DNA from: Agilicoccus flavus
Lineage (GTDB): Bacteria; Actinomycetota; Actinomycetes; Actinomycetales; Dermatophilaceae
Direction of reading: 5' to 3'
DNA length: 64,000 bases
NCBI RefSeq assembly: GCF_014857905.1
Contig: NZ_JACYXE010000011.1
Span: 62,001-126,000 of the forward strand
Shown piece after piece: positions 26,135 through 35,077 of the stretch (position 1 is the first letter of the stretch; each line of letters starts with the position of its first letter). The translations under genes and the position numbers were made by a program. The notes beneath the pieces are model-generated. The model was not told where the DNA came from. It saw nothing but the letters and a program-made list of their open reading frames with translations, and ran no database searches.

Positions 26135-27448
26135 TCAGGCGGGCACGCGCTCGCGCTCGGCCTCCTCGCGCAGCCGGCGCGTCGGCGCGATGGCCAGCGA
26201 CAGGCCCGCGCCGACCGCGCACAGGGCGGCACCGCCGTACCAGGCGAGGTCGTAGGACGAGAAGACGTCGCGGACGAAGCCCGCGCCCCACGAGGCCGCC
26301 GCCGCGCCGAGCTGGTGCGACGCGAACACCCAGCCGAAGACGATGGGTCCGGCGAGGCCGAACCGCCCCCGGCAGATGGCGACGGTCGGGGGCACGGTCG
26401 CCACCCAGTCGAGGCCGTAGACGAGGATGAACGCCCACATGCTCGGCTCGACCCCGGGCGCGAGAAGGTGCGGCAGCAGGACGAGCGCCACCCCGCGGCC
26501 GGCGTAGTACAGCCCGAGCAGCAGGCGGGGGTCGAACCGGTCGGTGAGCCAGCCCGACGCGATCGTCCCGAGGACGTCGAAGATGCCGACGACGGCGAGG
26601 AGGCCGGCCGCGGTCGTCGCGGGCATGCCGTGGTCGTGAGCGGCGGGCACGAAGTGGGTGCCGATGAGCCCGTTCGTCGTCGCGCCGCAGATCGCGAACC
26701 CGCCCGCGAGCAGCCAGAACGTCCGCGTCCGGGCGGCGCCGGCGAGCGCGGCGAGGGCGCGGCCGGCGCTCGAGCCGCCGCCGCGCGCGCGGGCCGGCCC
26801 CGGGTCGTCGGCGGTCGCGCCGTAGGCGTGCAGGCCCAGGTCGTGGGGGTGGTCGCGCAGCAGGAGGAGGACGACGGGCACGGTCAGCAGCGACACCGCC
26901 GCGACGACGAGCGACGCCGTCCGCCACCCGTGGTGCCCGGCGAGCGCGGCGATGAGGGGGAGGAAGACGAGCTGGCCGGTCGCGTTGCCGGCGGTGAGGA
27001 TGCCCGACACGAGGCCGCGGCGCCGCACGTACCAGCGGCTGCTCATCGTCGCGACGAACGTCATCGACATCGACCCCGTGCCGATGCCGACGACGGCGCC
27101 CCAGAGCGCCATGAGCTGCCACGGCTCGCGCATGAAGATCGTCAGCCCGGTGCCGGCCGCCACCAGCGTCAGCGCGATCGACACGACCCGCCGCACCCCG
27201 AACCGGTCCATGAGGGCCGCCGCGAACGGCGACATGAGGCCGAAGAGGACGAGGTTGACCGAGACGGCGGCCCCGATCGTGCCGTGGCTCCAGCCGAACT
27301 CCTCGTGCAGCGGCTGCATGAGCACGCCCGGGACCGACCGGAACCCGGCGGCGCCGATGAGGGTGACGAAGGAGACGACGCCGATGACGACCGCCCAGCG
27401 CCGGTGGCGCCGGTCCGTGGACGTCTGCAGGGGTGGGAGCGTGCTCAT
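26135..27448 (-). CDS. MFS transporter (OFA/monocarboxylate-porter type)
   Basis: 437 aa, 12 TM helices. The N-terminal half has GWSHGTIGAAVSVNLVLFGLMSPFAAALMDRFG, the loop 2-3 signature of this branch, and TAGNATGQLVFLPL in TM5. The C-terminal half carries LAGPIVFGWVFASHQLG. The ATG at 27448 follows a GAGGTC site; an earlier frame to 27505 is rejected. It lies downstream of the couT-like gene on the same strand but behind a hairpin, so it is probably independent. The substrate (an organic acid) is inference. Confidence 0.82.
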   Translation of the reverse strand: MSTLPPLQTSTDRRHRRWAVVIGVVSFVTLIGAAGFRSVPGVLMQPLHEEFGWSHGTIGAAVSVNLVLFGLMSPFAAALMDRFGVRRVVSIALTLVAAGTGLTIFMREPWQLMALWGAVVGIGTGSMSMTFVATMSSRWYVRRRGLVSGILTAGNATGQLVFLPLIAALAGHHGWRTASLVVAAVSLLTVPVVLLLLRDHPHDLGLHAYGATADDPGPARARGGGSSAGRALAALAGAARTRTFWLLAGGFAICGATTNGLIGTHFVPAAHDHGMPATTAAGLLAVVGIFDVLGTIASGWLTDRFDPRLLLGLYYAGRGVALVLLPHLLAPGVEPSMWAFILVYGLDWVATVPPTVAICRGRFGLAGPIVFGWVFASHQLGAAAASWGAGFVRDVFSSYDLAWYGGAALCAVGAGLSLAIAPTRRLREEAERERVPA

Positions 27449-27506
27449 GCGGACCTCATGGTGACCACTGTGCGGCGCGGCCCGCGTCGTGCCAAGACGA
27501 CGCACG

Positions 27507-27540
27507 CCGGCCCCGGTCCGCGCGGCGGATCCGGGGCCGG
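27507..27540 (-). terminator. Hairpin after the aromatic-acid MFS gene
   Basis: Perfect 10-bp arms (CCGGCCCCGG / CCGGGGCCGG) surround a 14-nt loop. It is 19 bp beyond the stop of the couT-like gene and before the next MFS gene. Confidence 0.65.
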
Positions 27541-27559
27541 GTGCACGGCGACCGGCGGC

Positions 27560-28888
27560 TCAGAGCGCCGCCTCGTCGGACTGCTTGAGGCCGAGGAGGC
27601 AGATGGCGCCGATGAGCGAGCCGAGGCCCATCGCGATCGCGACCCCGAGGAGGCCGAGGCCGGCCTCGAAGAGGAAGCCCGCGACGACCGGGCCGAGGGC
27701 GGCGCCGCCGCGGCCGACGCCGATGACGAACCCGGTGCCGCCCGCGCGGACGGCGGAGGGGAACCCGTGGGCGATGAGCGCGTAGAGCCCGACGACGCCC
27801 GCGTTCGTGAAGAACCCGGCGAGGGCCGACATGAGGCTGAGCATCGTCAGGCCGTCGGCGCCGGTGCCGAAGATGATGACCGCGACCGTCGAGAGGACCA
27901 TCGAGCCGAGCACGAGGGTCCGCGTGGGGATCCGCAGGCTGAGCAGGCTCAGCACGACCGAGCCGATGAGCCCGCCGACGTTGGCCCAGACGAGCACGCC
28001 GCCCGCGGCCGACGGGGCGTAGCCCATGTCGACGACGATCTTCGGCACCCACTTGAGGATGAAGTAGAACGTCATGATGTGCGCGAAGTAGGCGAGCGTC
28101 AGCAGGATCGTGATCCGCGCGAGGCGCCCGCTGAAGAGCTGCTTGACCGACGTCTTCGGCTCGTCCGCGGAGGCCGGGGGCAGGTTCGGCACCGTGCGGT
28201 GGCCGAGCTTGCGCATCGTGTCGTTGATCTTCTCGAGGGCGCCGTGCGGGCGGGCCTGCACGAGGTAGCCGACCGACTCCGGCAGGAGGAACCAGACGAC
28301 CGGCAGCATGAGGGCGGAGGCGACGATGCCGAAGTAGAACACCGACCGCCAGTCGCCCGTCGAGGCGAGCAGCGCCGAGGCGATCGACCCGCCGACGATC
28401 GCGCCGACCGGGTACCCGGCCGCCATGATCGCCACCGACATGCTCTTGAGCCGCGCGTTCGAGAACTCGGCCACGACGGCGTTCGTCGCGGCGAGCATGC
28501 CGCCGATGCCGAGGCCGGTGAAGAGGCGGTAGATCGACAGGGTCGTCAGGTCCGTGGACAGCGTGGCGAGGAACATGCCGACGCCCATGACGACGAGGGC
28601 GCCGAGGATCGTCTTGCGGCGACCGATCCGGTCGGCCACGTTGCCGAGCACGACGGAGCCGACGGCCATGCCGATCAGCTCCATCGACAGGACGATGCCG
28701 AGCGCGCCGCGCCCGATGCCCCACTCCGCGGCGATGCCGGGGGAAGCGAAGCTGATCGAGAGGACGTCGAAGCCGTCGAGCGCGTTGAGGATCGTGCACA
28801 ACGCGACCGCGAGGATCTGGCGCCCGCCCATCTTTCCGGCGGCGAGGATCGCGCGCGGATCCTCGTGGGTGGGGGCGGAACTGGGCAC
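27560..28888 (-). CDS. couT: Aromatic-acid:H+ symporter-type MFS transporter (CouT-like)
   Basis: 442 aa, 12 TM helices. The first helix has the DGFDVLSISFASPGI pattern of the AAHS (PcaK/BenK) family, and loop 2-3 reads GNVADRIGRRKTIL. The expected substrate is a hydroxycinnamate or another aromatic acid, taken up with protons. The GTG is preceded by CCGGAGGTCC. The palindrome CAGGATTCCTG lies 23 bp upstream of the start, identical to the one before the cou operon, which ties its expression to the MarR gene next door. The counterpart in Rhodococcus jostii is couT of the cou regulon; the symbol is by context. Confidence 0.85.
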   Translation of the reverse strand: MPSSAPTHEDPRAILAAGKMGGRQILAVALCTILNALDGFDVLSISFASPGIAAEWGIGRGALGIVLSMELIGMAVGSVVLGNVADRIGRRKTILGALVVMGVGMFLATLSTDLTTLSIYRLFTGLGIGGMLAATNAVVAEFSNARLKSMSVAIMAAGYPVGAIVGGSIASALLASTGDWRSVFYFGIVASALMLPVVWFLLPESVGYLVQARPHGALEKINDTMRKLGHRTVPNLPPASADEPKTSVKQLFSGRLARITILLTLAYFAHIMTFYFILKWVPKIVVDMGYAPSAAGGVLVWANVGGLIGSVVLSLLSLRIPTRTLVLGSMVLSTVAVIIFGTGADGLTMLSLMSALAGFFTNAGVVGLYALIAHGFPSAVRAGGTGFVIGVGRGGAALGPVVAGFLFEAGLGLLGVAIAMGLGSLIGAICLLGLKQSDEAAL

Positions 28889-28910
28889 GTGGACCTCCGG
28901 ACGACTTTGA

Positions 28911-28921
28911 CAGGATTCCTG
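28911..28921. promoter_or_regulatory. Cou-type operator, site 1
   Basis: CAGGA-T-TCCTG in the context TGACAGGATTCCTGACA. The outer TG/CA also pair, making this the longest of the four copies. It is located 23 bp upstream of the couT-like GTG, a position suited to repression. Confidence 0.7.
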
Positions 28922-28977
28922 ACACTGAGGACAGCAGGGTGACAGACCCACCGGTCCGTGGCAAGGGTCCGTCGCGG

Positions 28978-29424
28978 CTACTGCGACAGCGCGAGGGCGT
29001 GGCGGGCGCGACGGAGCAGGTCGCGGAAGACGTCGCGCTCGTCGGCGGTGAAGTCGGCGAGCATCTCCGCCTCCAGGTCGGCGACGAGCGGGTCGTACGT
29101 CGCGAGCAGGTCGCGGCCGGCGTCGGTGAGGTCGATGAGGAGCCGGCGGCGGTTCGCCGGATCGGGGGTCCGGGAGATGAGGCCCTGCCTCGCGAGGTTC
29201 GACACGAGGTCGGCCGTCGACTGGGCCCGCACGAACGAGAGGCGCGCGAGGTCGGCACTGCTCATCCGCGGCGACCGGGAGAGCACGGTGAGGGCCGTGT
29301 ACTGCAGCGTCGTCACCCCGGTGGGGCGCAGGACGTCGTCGAGGCGGCCCCGGCTGATGAGCTCGAGCTGCTTGACGACGTACAGCAGCCGCGCAGGTGG
29401 GGCGTCGGAGTCGCTCGGGGTCAC
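28978..29424 (-). CDS. couR: MarR-family repressor (CouR-like)
   Basis: 148 aa. Winged-helix MarR layout: dimerisation helices at both ends, HTH with LQYTALTVLSRSPRMSSADL and VRAQSTADLVSNLARQGLI, wing RTPDPANRRRLLIDLTDAG. In R. jostii the MarR protein CouR represses hydroxycinnamate genes until a hydroxycinnamoyl-CoA binds. This gene sits between the couT-like gene and the cou operon, where the shared palindromes occur. Start uncertain: GTG 29424 gives normal MarR length; GTG 29448 or TTG 29436 are possible. The promoter region is shared with the divergent couM operon. Confidence 0.83.
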   Translation of the reverse strand: MTPSDSDAPPARLLYVVKQLELISRGRLDDVLRPTGVTTLQYTALTVLSRSPRMSSADLARLSFVRAQSTADLVSNLARQGLISRTPDPANRRRLLIDLTDAGRDLLATYDPLVADLEAEMLADFTADERDVFRDLLRRARHALALSQ

Positions 29425-29575
29425 CGGTCCATTCAAGCAAAGCGCCACGTCCGCGACGTCGTCGCGCCCGATCGGCCCGCCCGATCGACCGCCGCGGTCG
29501 GGACCGTGGGGCGGCGGGTGAGGCCCCGGTCGGCGGGGCGGACCCTTGCGCGGCGCGGCCCCGATGCGCCAGTAT

Positions 29576-29586
29576 CAGGATTCCTG
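29576..29586. promoter_or_regulatory. Cou-type operator, site 2
   Basis: CAGGATTCCTG in the context TATCAGGATTCCTGACATG, within the divergent region between the MarR gene and the couM operon. It overlaps a possible -10 hexamer (AGTATC, 29571-29576) that lies 19 nt after TTGCGC. It could control both directions. Confidence 0.7.
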
Positions 29587-29677
29587 ACATGCGGGTGGTC
29601 GGCCCGGGGCGGGCGACGTGCGACCGTCCCGACCGACCGGCCCGCCGTTCTCGATGACGCGACGTGAGAGGTGTCGA

Positions 29678-30481
29678 ATGACGACGACCGCCGAAGGGCT
29701 CGGGATCGACCTGCCGCCCTCGCTACGCGCCACCCGCCGGGGGGCCGTCGCGATCCTCACCCTCGATCGGCCGGAGAAGCGGAACGCGCTCGGCGACGCG
29801 AGCATCCTCGGCCTCGAGCGGTTCCTCGACGAGCTGCCGACCGACGTCCGCGCGATCGTCCTCGACGCCGCGGGCGACCACTTCTGCGCCGGGCTCGACC
29901 TCGCCGAGATGGCCGAGCGCGACACGATGGCCGGCATCGCGCACTCGCGCATGTGGCACCGCGTCTTCGACCGGCTCGAGAAGGGCTCGGTGCCGGTCGT
30001 CTCCGTGCTCAAGGGGGCCGTCGTCGGCGGCGGCCTCGAGCTCGCGACGGCCACGCACATCCGGGTCGCGGAGGCGTCGACGTTCTACGCGCTGCCCGAG
30101 GGGCAGCGCGGGCTGTTCGTCGGCGGCGGCGGCTCGGTGCGGGTGCCGCGGCTCGTCGGGGTCGCGAGGATGGCCGACATGATGCTCACCGGTCGCCGCT
30201 ACGACGCCGCGGAGGGCCACGCCGTCGGGTTCAGCCAGTACGTCGTCGCCGACGGCGCCGGTCTGGAGACGGCGCTCGGCCTGGCGCAGAAGATCGCCGG
30301 CAACGCCGTCCAGACGAACTTCGCCGTCCTGCAGGCCCTCCCGCGCATCGCCGAGCTGGGCCCGAGCGAGGGCCTGTTCGTCGAGTCGCTCATGGCCGCC
30401 ATCGCCCAGGGCACCGACGACGCGAAGGGTCGCATGGCCGACTTCCTCGCCGGCCGCGCGAAGAAGGCGACCGATGACTGA
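29678..30481 (+). CDS. couM: Enoyl-CoA hydratase (hydroxycinnamoyl-CoA hydratase, CouM-like)
   Basis: 267 aa crotonase fold. The oxyanion-hole loop is in DHFCAGLDLAEM, and both catalytic glutamates are retained: GGGLELATA and ALPEGQRGL. In the cou pathway this step hydrates the double bond of p-coumaroyl- or feruloyl-CoA. GAGAGGTG precedes the ATG at 29678; frames starting upstream overlap the operator region and are rejected. First gene of a six-gene operon. The last codons overlap the next gene by 8 bp. Confidence 0.88.
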   Translation: MTTTAEGLGIDLPPSLRATRRGAVAILTLDRPEKRNALGDASILGLERFLDELPTDVRAIVLDAAGDHFCAGLDLAEMAERDTMAGIAHSRMWHRVFDRLEKGSVPVVSVLKGAVVGGGLELATATHIRVAEASTFYALPEGQRGLFVGGGGSVRVPRLVGVARMADMMLTGRRYDAAEGHAVGFSQYVVADGAGLETALGLAQKIAGNAVQTNFAVLQALPRIAELGPSEGLFVESLMAAIAQGTDDAKGRMADFLAGRAKKATDD

Positions 30482-32498
30482 GCGCGGGGGCACCGCCGTG
30501 CAGCGCGGCGACGTCGTGTGGACGCCGCCCGCCGACGTGCTCGAGACGTCGCAGGTCGGGGCCTTCCTGCGCTGGGTCGCCGAGCACCGCGGGCGTCGGA
30601 TGAGCACGCACGACGAGCTGTGGGAGTGGTCGGTCACCGACCTCGAGGGGTTCTGGTCGGCGGTCTGGGAGTTCTTCGGCGTCCGCGCCCACGCCCCGCA
30701 CGAGGCCGTGCTGACCGACCGGCGCATGCCCGGCGCCACGTGGTTCCCCGGCGCCACGCTCAACTACGCCGAGCACGCCCTCGGCGACCTCGAGGGCGGG
30801 TCCGACGCCGACGAGCTCGCCGTGCTCGGCCGCTCGCAGACCCGCGCCGACGTCGACCTCACGTGGGGCGAGCTGCGCGAGCAGGTGGCGCGCGCCCGCC
30901 GCGTGCTGGCCGACCTCGGCGTGCGCCGCGGCGACCGGGTCGCCGGGTACGTGCCGAACGTGCCCGAGGCACTCGTCGCGTTCCTCGCGACGGCGAGCCT
31001 CGGCGCGACGTGGGCGAGCTGCGCTACCGAGTTCGGGCCCCGCAGCGTCATCGACCGCTTCGCCCAGATCGAGCCGACCGTGCTGTTCGTCGTCGGCGGC
31101 TACCGCTACGGCGCCAAGGACGTCGACCGCGGCGCCGAGGTGGCCGCGGTCCGGGCCGGGCTGCCCGGCGTGCGTCACGTCGTCGACCTCGCCTACGGGG
31201 ACTTCGCCGTCGAGGACGCCCTGTCCTGGCCCGACCTGCTCGCGGCGGCCGACCCGCAGGCGGCGCCGCCCGTCGAGGCCGTGCCCTTCGACCACCCGCT
31301 CGTCGTCCTCTTCTCCTCGGGCACGACCGGGCAGCCGAAGGCGATCGTCCACGGCCACGGCGGCATCCTGCTCGAGCACCTGAAGAACCACGCCCTGTCC
31401 TGGGACATGCGCCCCGGCGACCGGATGCTCTGGTTCAGCACGACCGCCTGGATGATGTGGAACGCCCTCGTCTCCTCGCTGCTCGTGCGCGCCTCGATCG
31501 TCATGATCGACGGCAACCCCCTGTACCCCGACGTGGCCCGGCAGTGGGATCTGGCCGAGGCGACGGGCGCGACGATCATGGGCGCGAGCCCGGGCTGGAT
31601 CATGGCGTGCCGCAAGGAGGGCGTCGACCTGCACGGGCGCGACCTGCGCATCCGCATCGTCGGGTCGGCCGGCTCGCCGCTGCCGCCCGAGGGGTACGCG
31701 TGGGTCGCGGAGCAGCTCGGCCCGCGCGTGCAGCTCAACGTCGGCTCCGGCGGCACCGACGTGTGCTCGGGCCTCGTGCAGAACAACCCCCTCGTGCCCG
31801 TGTGGGCCGGCGAGATCTCGGCCCGCTGCCTCGGCGCCGACGTCCACGCCGTCGACTCCGAGGGCCGCGAGGTGGTCGGTGAGCTGGGCGAGCTCGTCAT
31901 CACCTCGCCGATGCCGTCGATGCCGGTGGGGTTCTGGGGCGACACCGACGGATCCCGGTACCGCGCGGCGTACTTCGACCACTTCCCGGGCGTGTGGCGG
32001 CACGGCGACTGGATCGTCTTCGCGCCGAACGGGAGCTGTCACGTGGCCGGCCGCTCCGACGCGACCCTCAACCGCGGCGGGGTGCGCCTCGGCACGGCCG
32101 AGTTCTACCGCGTCGTCGAGGAGATCCCCGGCGTGGCCGACTCCCTCGTCGTCCACCTCGAGGACCCGGCAGGCGGCAACGGCGAACTGCTGTGCTTCGT
32201 CGCGACCGAGCCGGGGCGCGCGCTCGACGACGACCTGCGCCGCGCGATCGGGACCGCCCTGCGCACGTCGCTGTCGCCCCGCCACATCCCCGACGAGATC
32301 GCCGAGCTGCCGGTCATCCCGCGCAACCTCACCGGCAAGAAGCTCGAGCTACCGGTCAAGCGGATCCTGCAGGGCACGCCGATCGAGCAGGTCGCCAGCC
32401 CCGACGCGCTCGCCGTGCCCACGAGCCTCGACGCGGTCGTCGACCTCGCGCGGACCCGGTCGGCCGGTGCGGCCGGTCCGGCACGGGAGGCGCGATGA
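30474..32498 (+). CDS. Acetoacetyl-CoA synthetase-like acid-CoA ligase
   Basis: 674 aa, the length of acetoacetyl-CoA synthetases (AacS) and longer than the ~520-aa CouL. It has the N-terminal AacS/ACS_N segment (DELWEWSVTDLEGFWSAVWE), the ATP/AMP motif SSGTTGQPKAIVHGHGG and the C-terminal GGVRLGTAEFYRVVEEIPGV. AacS enzymes activate beta-keto acids. In this operon the natural beta-keto acid would be an aryl beta-ketopropionate that leaks from the pathway, or acetoacetate; both are inference. No equivalent ligase is part of the described core R. jostii cou pathway. Overlaps the flanking genes by 8 and 4 bp, so it is tightly coupled. Confidence 0.85.
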   Translation: MTERGGTAVQRGDVVWTPPADVLETSQVGAFLRWVAEHRGRRMSTHDELWEWSVTDLEGFWSAVWEFFGVRAHAPHEAVLTDRRMPGATWFPGATLNYAEHALGDLEGGSDADELAVLGRSQTRADVDLTWGELREQVARARRVLADLGVRRGDRVAGYVPNVPEALVAFLATASLGATWASCATEFGPRSVIDRFAQIEPTVLFVVGGYRYGAKDVDRGAEVAAVRAGLPGVRHVVDLAYGDFAVEDALSWPDLLAAADPQAAPPVEAVPFDHPLVVLFSSGTTGQPKAIVHGHGGILLEHLKNHALSWDMRPGDRMLWFSTTAWMMWNALVSSLLVRASIVMIDGNPLYPDVARQWDLAEATGATIMGASPGWIMACRKEGVDLHGRDLRIRIVGSAGSPLPPEGYAWVAEQLGPRVQLNVGSGGTDVCSGLVQNNPLVPVWAGEISARCLGADVHAVDSEGREVVGELGELVITSPMPSMPVGFWGDTDGSRYRAAYFDHFPGVWRHGDWIVFAPNGSCHVAGRSDATLNRGGVRLGTAEFYRVVEEIPGVADSLVVHLEDPAGGNGELLCFVATEPGRALDDDLRRAIGTALRTSLSPRHIPDEIAELPVIPRNLTGKKLELPVKRILQGTPIEQVASPDALAVPTSLDAVVDLARTRSAGAAGPAREAR

Positions 32499-33469
32499 GC
32501 ACCGGATTCGTCGAACCGGCCGACCTCGCGACGATCGCCGTGGTCGGCACCGGGGCCCTCGGCGCGAGCTGGGTGAGCCTCGCGCTCGGCCGCGGCCACG
32601 ACGTCGTCGCCGCCGACCCCGGGGAGGGGGCCGCGGAGCGCCTCACCGCGACGGTGCGGGCCCAGACCGGGGTGGCCCCGCCCGCGGACCGGTTCCGGTT
32701 CACCGCCGACGCGGGCGAGGCCGCGGCCGCCGCCGACCTCGTGCTCGAGGCCGGCCCCGAGCGCCTCGACGTCAAGCGCGAGCTCTTCGCCGTCCTCGAC
32801 GCGGCGGCGCGCCCCGACGTCCTCCTCGCGAGCAGCACGTCGGGACTGCTGCCCAGCTCGTTCCAGGACGCGTGCGCGCACCACCCCGAGCGGATGCTCG
32901 TCGCGCACCCGTTCAACCCGCCGCACCTCATGCCGCTCGTCGAGATCGTCGGCGGAGCGGCCACCTCGGCGGAGGCGATCGCGGCCGCGATGGCGACGTT
33001 CACCCACCTCGGGAAGCGGCCGATCCACCTGCACCGCGAGCTGCCCGGCCACGTCGCCAACCGCCTCCAGGCGGCGCTGTGGCGCGAGGCGTACCACCTC
33101 GTGGGCGAGGGCGCGGTGAGCGCCGCCGACCTCGACACGGCGATCGCCGCCGGACCCGGTCTGCGGTGGGCCCTGCTCGGGCCGTTCGCCACCCAGCACC
33201 TCTCCGGCGGGCCGGGCGGGTTCGCGCACATCCTCGAGCACCTCGGTCCGCCCACGGAGAAGTGGTGGGACGACCTCGGCGACCCCCGGCTGACCCCGCA
33301 GCTCACCGCGGACCTCGTCGCCTCCGTCGACGCCGAGTTCGCCGGCGTCGACGAGGCCGACCTGCTCGCGCGGCGCGACGCCGCCCTCGCCGAGCTGCTC
33401 GCCCTCAAGGACCGCGCCGGGTTGACGGCCGGCGTCCGGGAGGACGCGACCCCCGAGCAGCCCCGCTGA
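32495..33469 (+). CDS. couN: 3-hydroxyacyl-CoA dehydrogenase (CouN-like)
   Basis: 324 aa. The NAD-binding Rossmann motif GTGALG is at residues 18-23. VLEAGPERLDVKRELF and ASSTSGLLPSSF match the 3-hydroxyacyl-CoA dehydrogenase/L-carnitine dehydrogenase family. The catalytic His region is HPFNPPHLMPLVEIVGG. In the pathway it would oxidise the 3-hydroxy-3-arylpropanoyl-CoA made by the hydratase to the beta-ketoacyl-CoA. It starts in a 4-bp overlap with the ligase gene. Confidence 0.87.
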   Translation: MSTGFVEPADLATIAVVGTGALGASWVSLALGRGHDVVAADPGEGAAERLTATVRAQTGVAPPADRFRFTADAGEAAAAADLVLEAGPERLDVKRELFAVLDAAARPDVLLASSTSGLLPSSFQDACAHHPERMLVAHPFNPPHLMPLVEIVGGAATSAEAIAAAMATFTHLGKRPIHLHRELPGHVANRLQAALWREAYHLVGEGAVSAADLDTAIAAGPGLRWALLGPFATQHLSGGPGGFAHILEHLGPPTEKWWDDLGDPRLTPQLTADLVASVDAEFAGVDEADLLARRDAALAELLALKDRAGLTAGVREDATPEQPR

Positions 33470-33505
33470 CCGCCTCGTCCGGCCGACCTCGACAGGGAGC
33501 ACGAC

Positions 33506-35077
33506 ATGCACGACATGGGACTGGGGTCGTGGCCGACGCGCCGCGCCCGGATGACGCCCGACGCGGTGGCCCTGACCCAGCACGGGCAGGACTGGACCTT
33601 CCGCGAGGTGGAGGAGCGGGCCACGCGGCTGGCCCACGCGCTGCGCGACCGCGGCGTCGGGCCCGGCGACCGGGTCGCCTACCTCGGGCTCAACTCGGTC
33701 CACTTCGTCGCGGTGATGTTCGCGGTCGCCAAGCTCGGCGCGATCACCGTGCCCCTCAACACGCGCCTCGCGCCGCCGGAGACGGCGTTCATCCTGCGCG
33801 ACGCCGGCCCCCGCATCCTCGTCTGGGACGCGCCGTTCGCCTCGGTCGTCGCCTCCGCCGACGTGGCCGACCTCGGCCTCGACCTCGTCGCGGTGCACGA
33901 CGACGGGCCCGCGCCGCGCCTGGCGGAGCTGTACGCGGCGGGTTCGACGGAGCCCGTCGACGAGCCGGCCGGCCTCGACGACGTGTTCATGATCCAGTAC
34001 ACCTCCGGCACGAGCGGGCGCCCCAAGGGCGTGCTGCTCACGCACGGCAACATCCACTGGAACGTGTACAACCTGCTCGTCGACCTCGACCTGACCAGCG
34101 CGGAGGTCGCCCTCGTCACCGCGCCGCTGTTCCACACCGCGGCCCTCAACCAGCTCTTCTTCCCGACGTTCCTCAAGGGCGGGCGCTCCCTCGTCGAGGA
34201 GAAGTGGAACCCCGCGCGGGCCCTCGAGCTCATCGAGTCCGAGCGCGTGACCTTCCTGTTCGGGGTGACGTCGATGTACCTCTCGCTCATGCAGGCGCCC
34301 GGCTGGGCGGAGGCGGACCTCTCGTCGATCAACGTGACGATGAGCGGGGGCGCTCCGATCCCCGAGAGCCTGCTGCGCGCGTGGCTCGACCGGGGGCAGA
34401 TGATCGTCCAGGGGTACGGTCTCACCGAGGCCTCGCCCGGGCTGACGATGCTGCGCAAGGCCGAGGGCGTCGCCAAGGTGGGCTCGGCCGGGACGCCGTG
34501 CTTCTTCGCCGACGTGCGGGTCGTCTCGCCGCTGCTCGAGGACGTCGGCGTCGGCGAGCCCGGCGAGGTGCTCGGCCAGGGACCCAACGTGTCGCCCGGG
34601 TACTGGCAGAACGAGTCGGCGACGGCGGCGGCGTTCGTCGAGCCGGGCTGGCTGCGCACCGGCGACCTCGCGCGCCTCGACGACGACGGGTTCCTCACCA
34701 TCGTCGACCGGGTCAAGGACATGATCATCAGCGGCGGCGAGAACATCTATCCCGCCGAGGTCGAGGCGGCCATCCACACCCACCCCGCCGTCGCCGAGGC
34801 GGCCGTCATCGGGGTGCCCGACGTGCGCTGGGGCGAGGTGGGGCGCGCGATCGTCTCCGTCCGCGAGGGCGCCTCGCTCAGCGAGGCCGAGCTGCTGGCC
34901 CACCTCGACGGGCGCATCGCCCGGTACAAGATCCCCGCCTCCGTGATCGTCCTCGCCGAGCTGCCGCACAACGCCTCCGGCAAGCTCGTCAAGGGCCCCC
35001 TGCGGGCCGCGTACGGCACGACCCCGTCCGACGCCGGACCCTCGACCGGACCCTCCACCTCGAAGGAGCCGTCATGA
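33506..35077 (+). CDS. couL: Hydroxycinnamate-CoA ligase (CouL-like, FadD family)
   Basis: 523 aa ANL-superfamily enzyme. Core motifs: YTSGTSGRPKGVLLTHGN (P-loop), YGLTEASPG (A5), GWLRTGDLARLDDDG (A7) and RVKDMIISGGENIYPAEVE (A8). The catalytic Lys of A10 is in NASGKLVKG. It should form p-coumaroyl- or feruloyl-CoA, the entry step and also the likely source of the CoA ester that relieves repression. AGGGAG precedes the ATG; a 36-bp gap separates it from couN. The exact acid specificity cannot be read from sequence. Confidence 0.85.
   Translation: MHDMGLGSWPTRRARMTPDAVALTQHGQDWTFREVEERATRLAHALRDRGVGPGDRVAYLGLNSVHFVAVMFAVAKLGAITVPLNTRLAPPETAFILRDAGPRILVWDAPFASVVASADVADLGLDLVAVHDDGPAPRLAELYAAGSTEPVDEPAGLDDVFMIQYTSGTSGRPKGVLLTHGNIHWNVYNLLVDLDLTSAEVALVTAPLFHTAALNQLFFPTFLKGGRSLVEEKWNPARALELIESERVTFLFGVTSMYLSLMQAPGWAEADLSSINVTMSGGAPIPESLLRAWLDRGQMIVQGYGLTEASPGLTMLRKAEGVAKVGSAGTPCFFADVRVVSPLLEDVGVGEPGEVLGQGPNVSPGYWQNESATAAAFVEPGWLRTGDLARLDDDGFLTIVDRVKDMIISGGENIYPAEVEAAIHTHPAVAEAAVIGVPDVRWGEVGRAIVSVREGASLSEAELLAHLDGRIARYKIPASVIVLAELPHNASGKLVKGPLRAAYGTTPSDAGPSTGPSTSKEPS

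Noticed and set aside
26315-28942. An 875-codon + frame opposite two MFS genes
   Set aside because: It is antisense to two genes with clear transporter sequence. Composition is almost only Arg, Asp, Glu, Gly and Ala, the typical shadow of GC-rich coding DNA.
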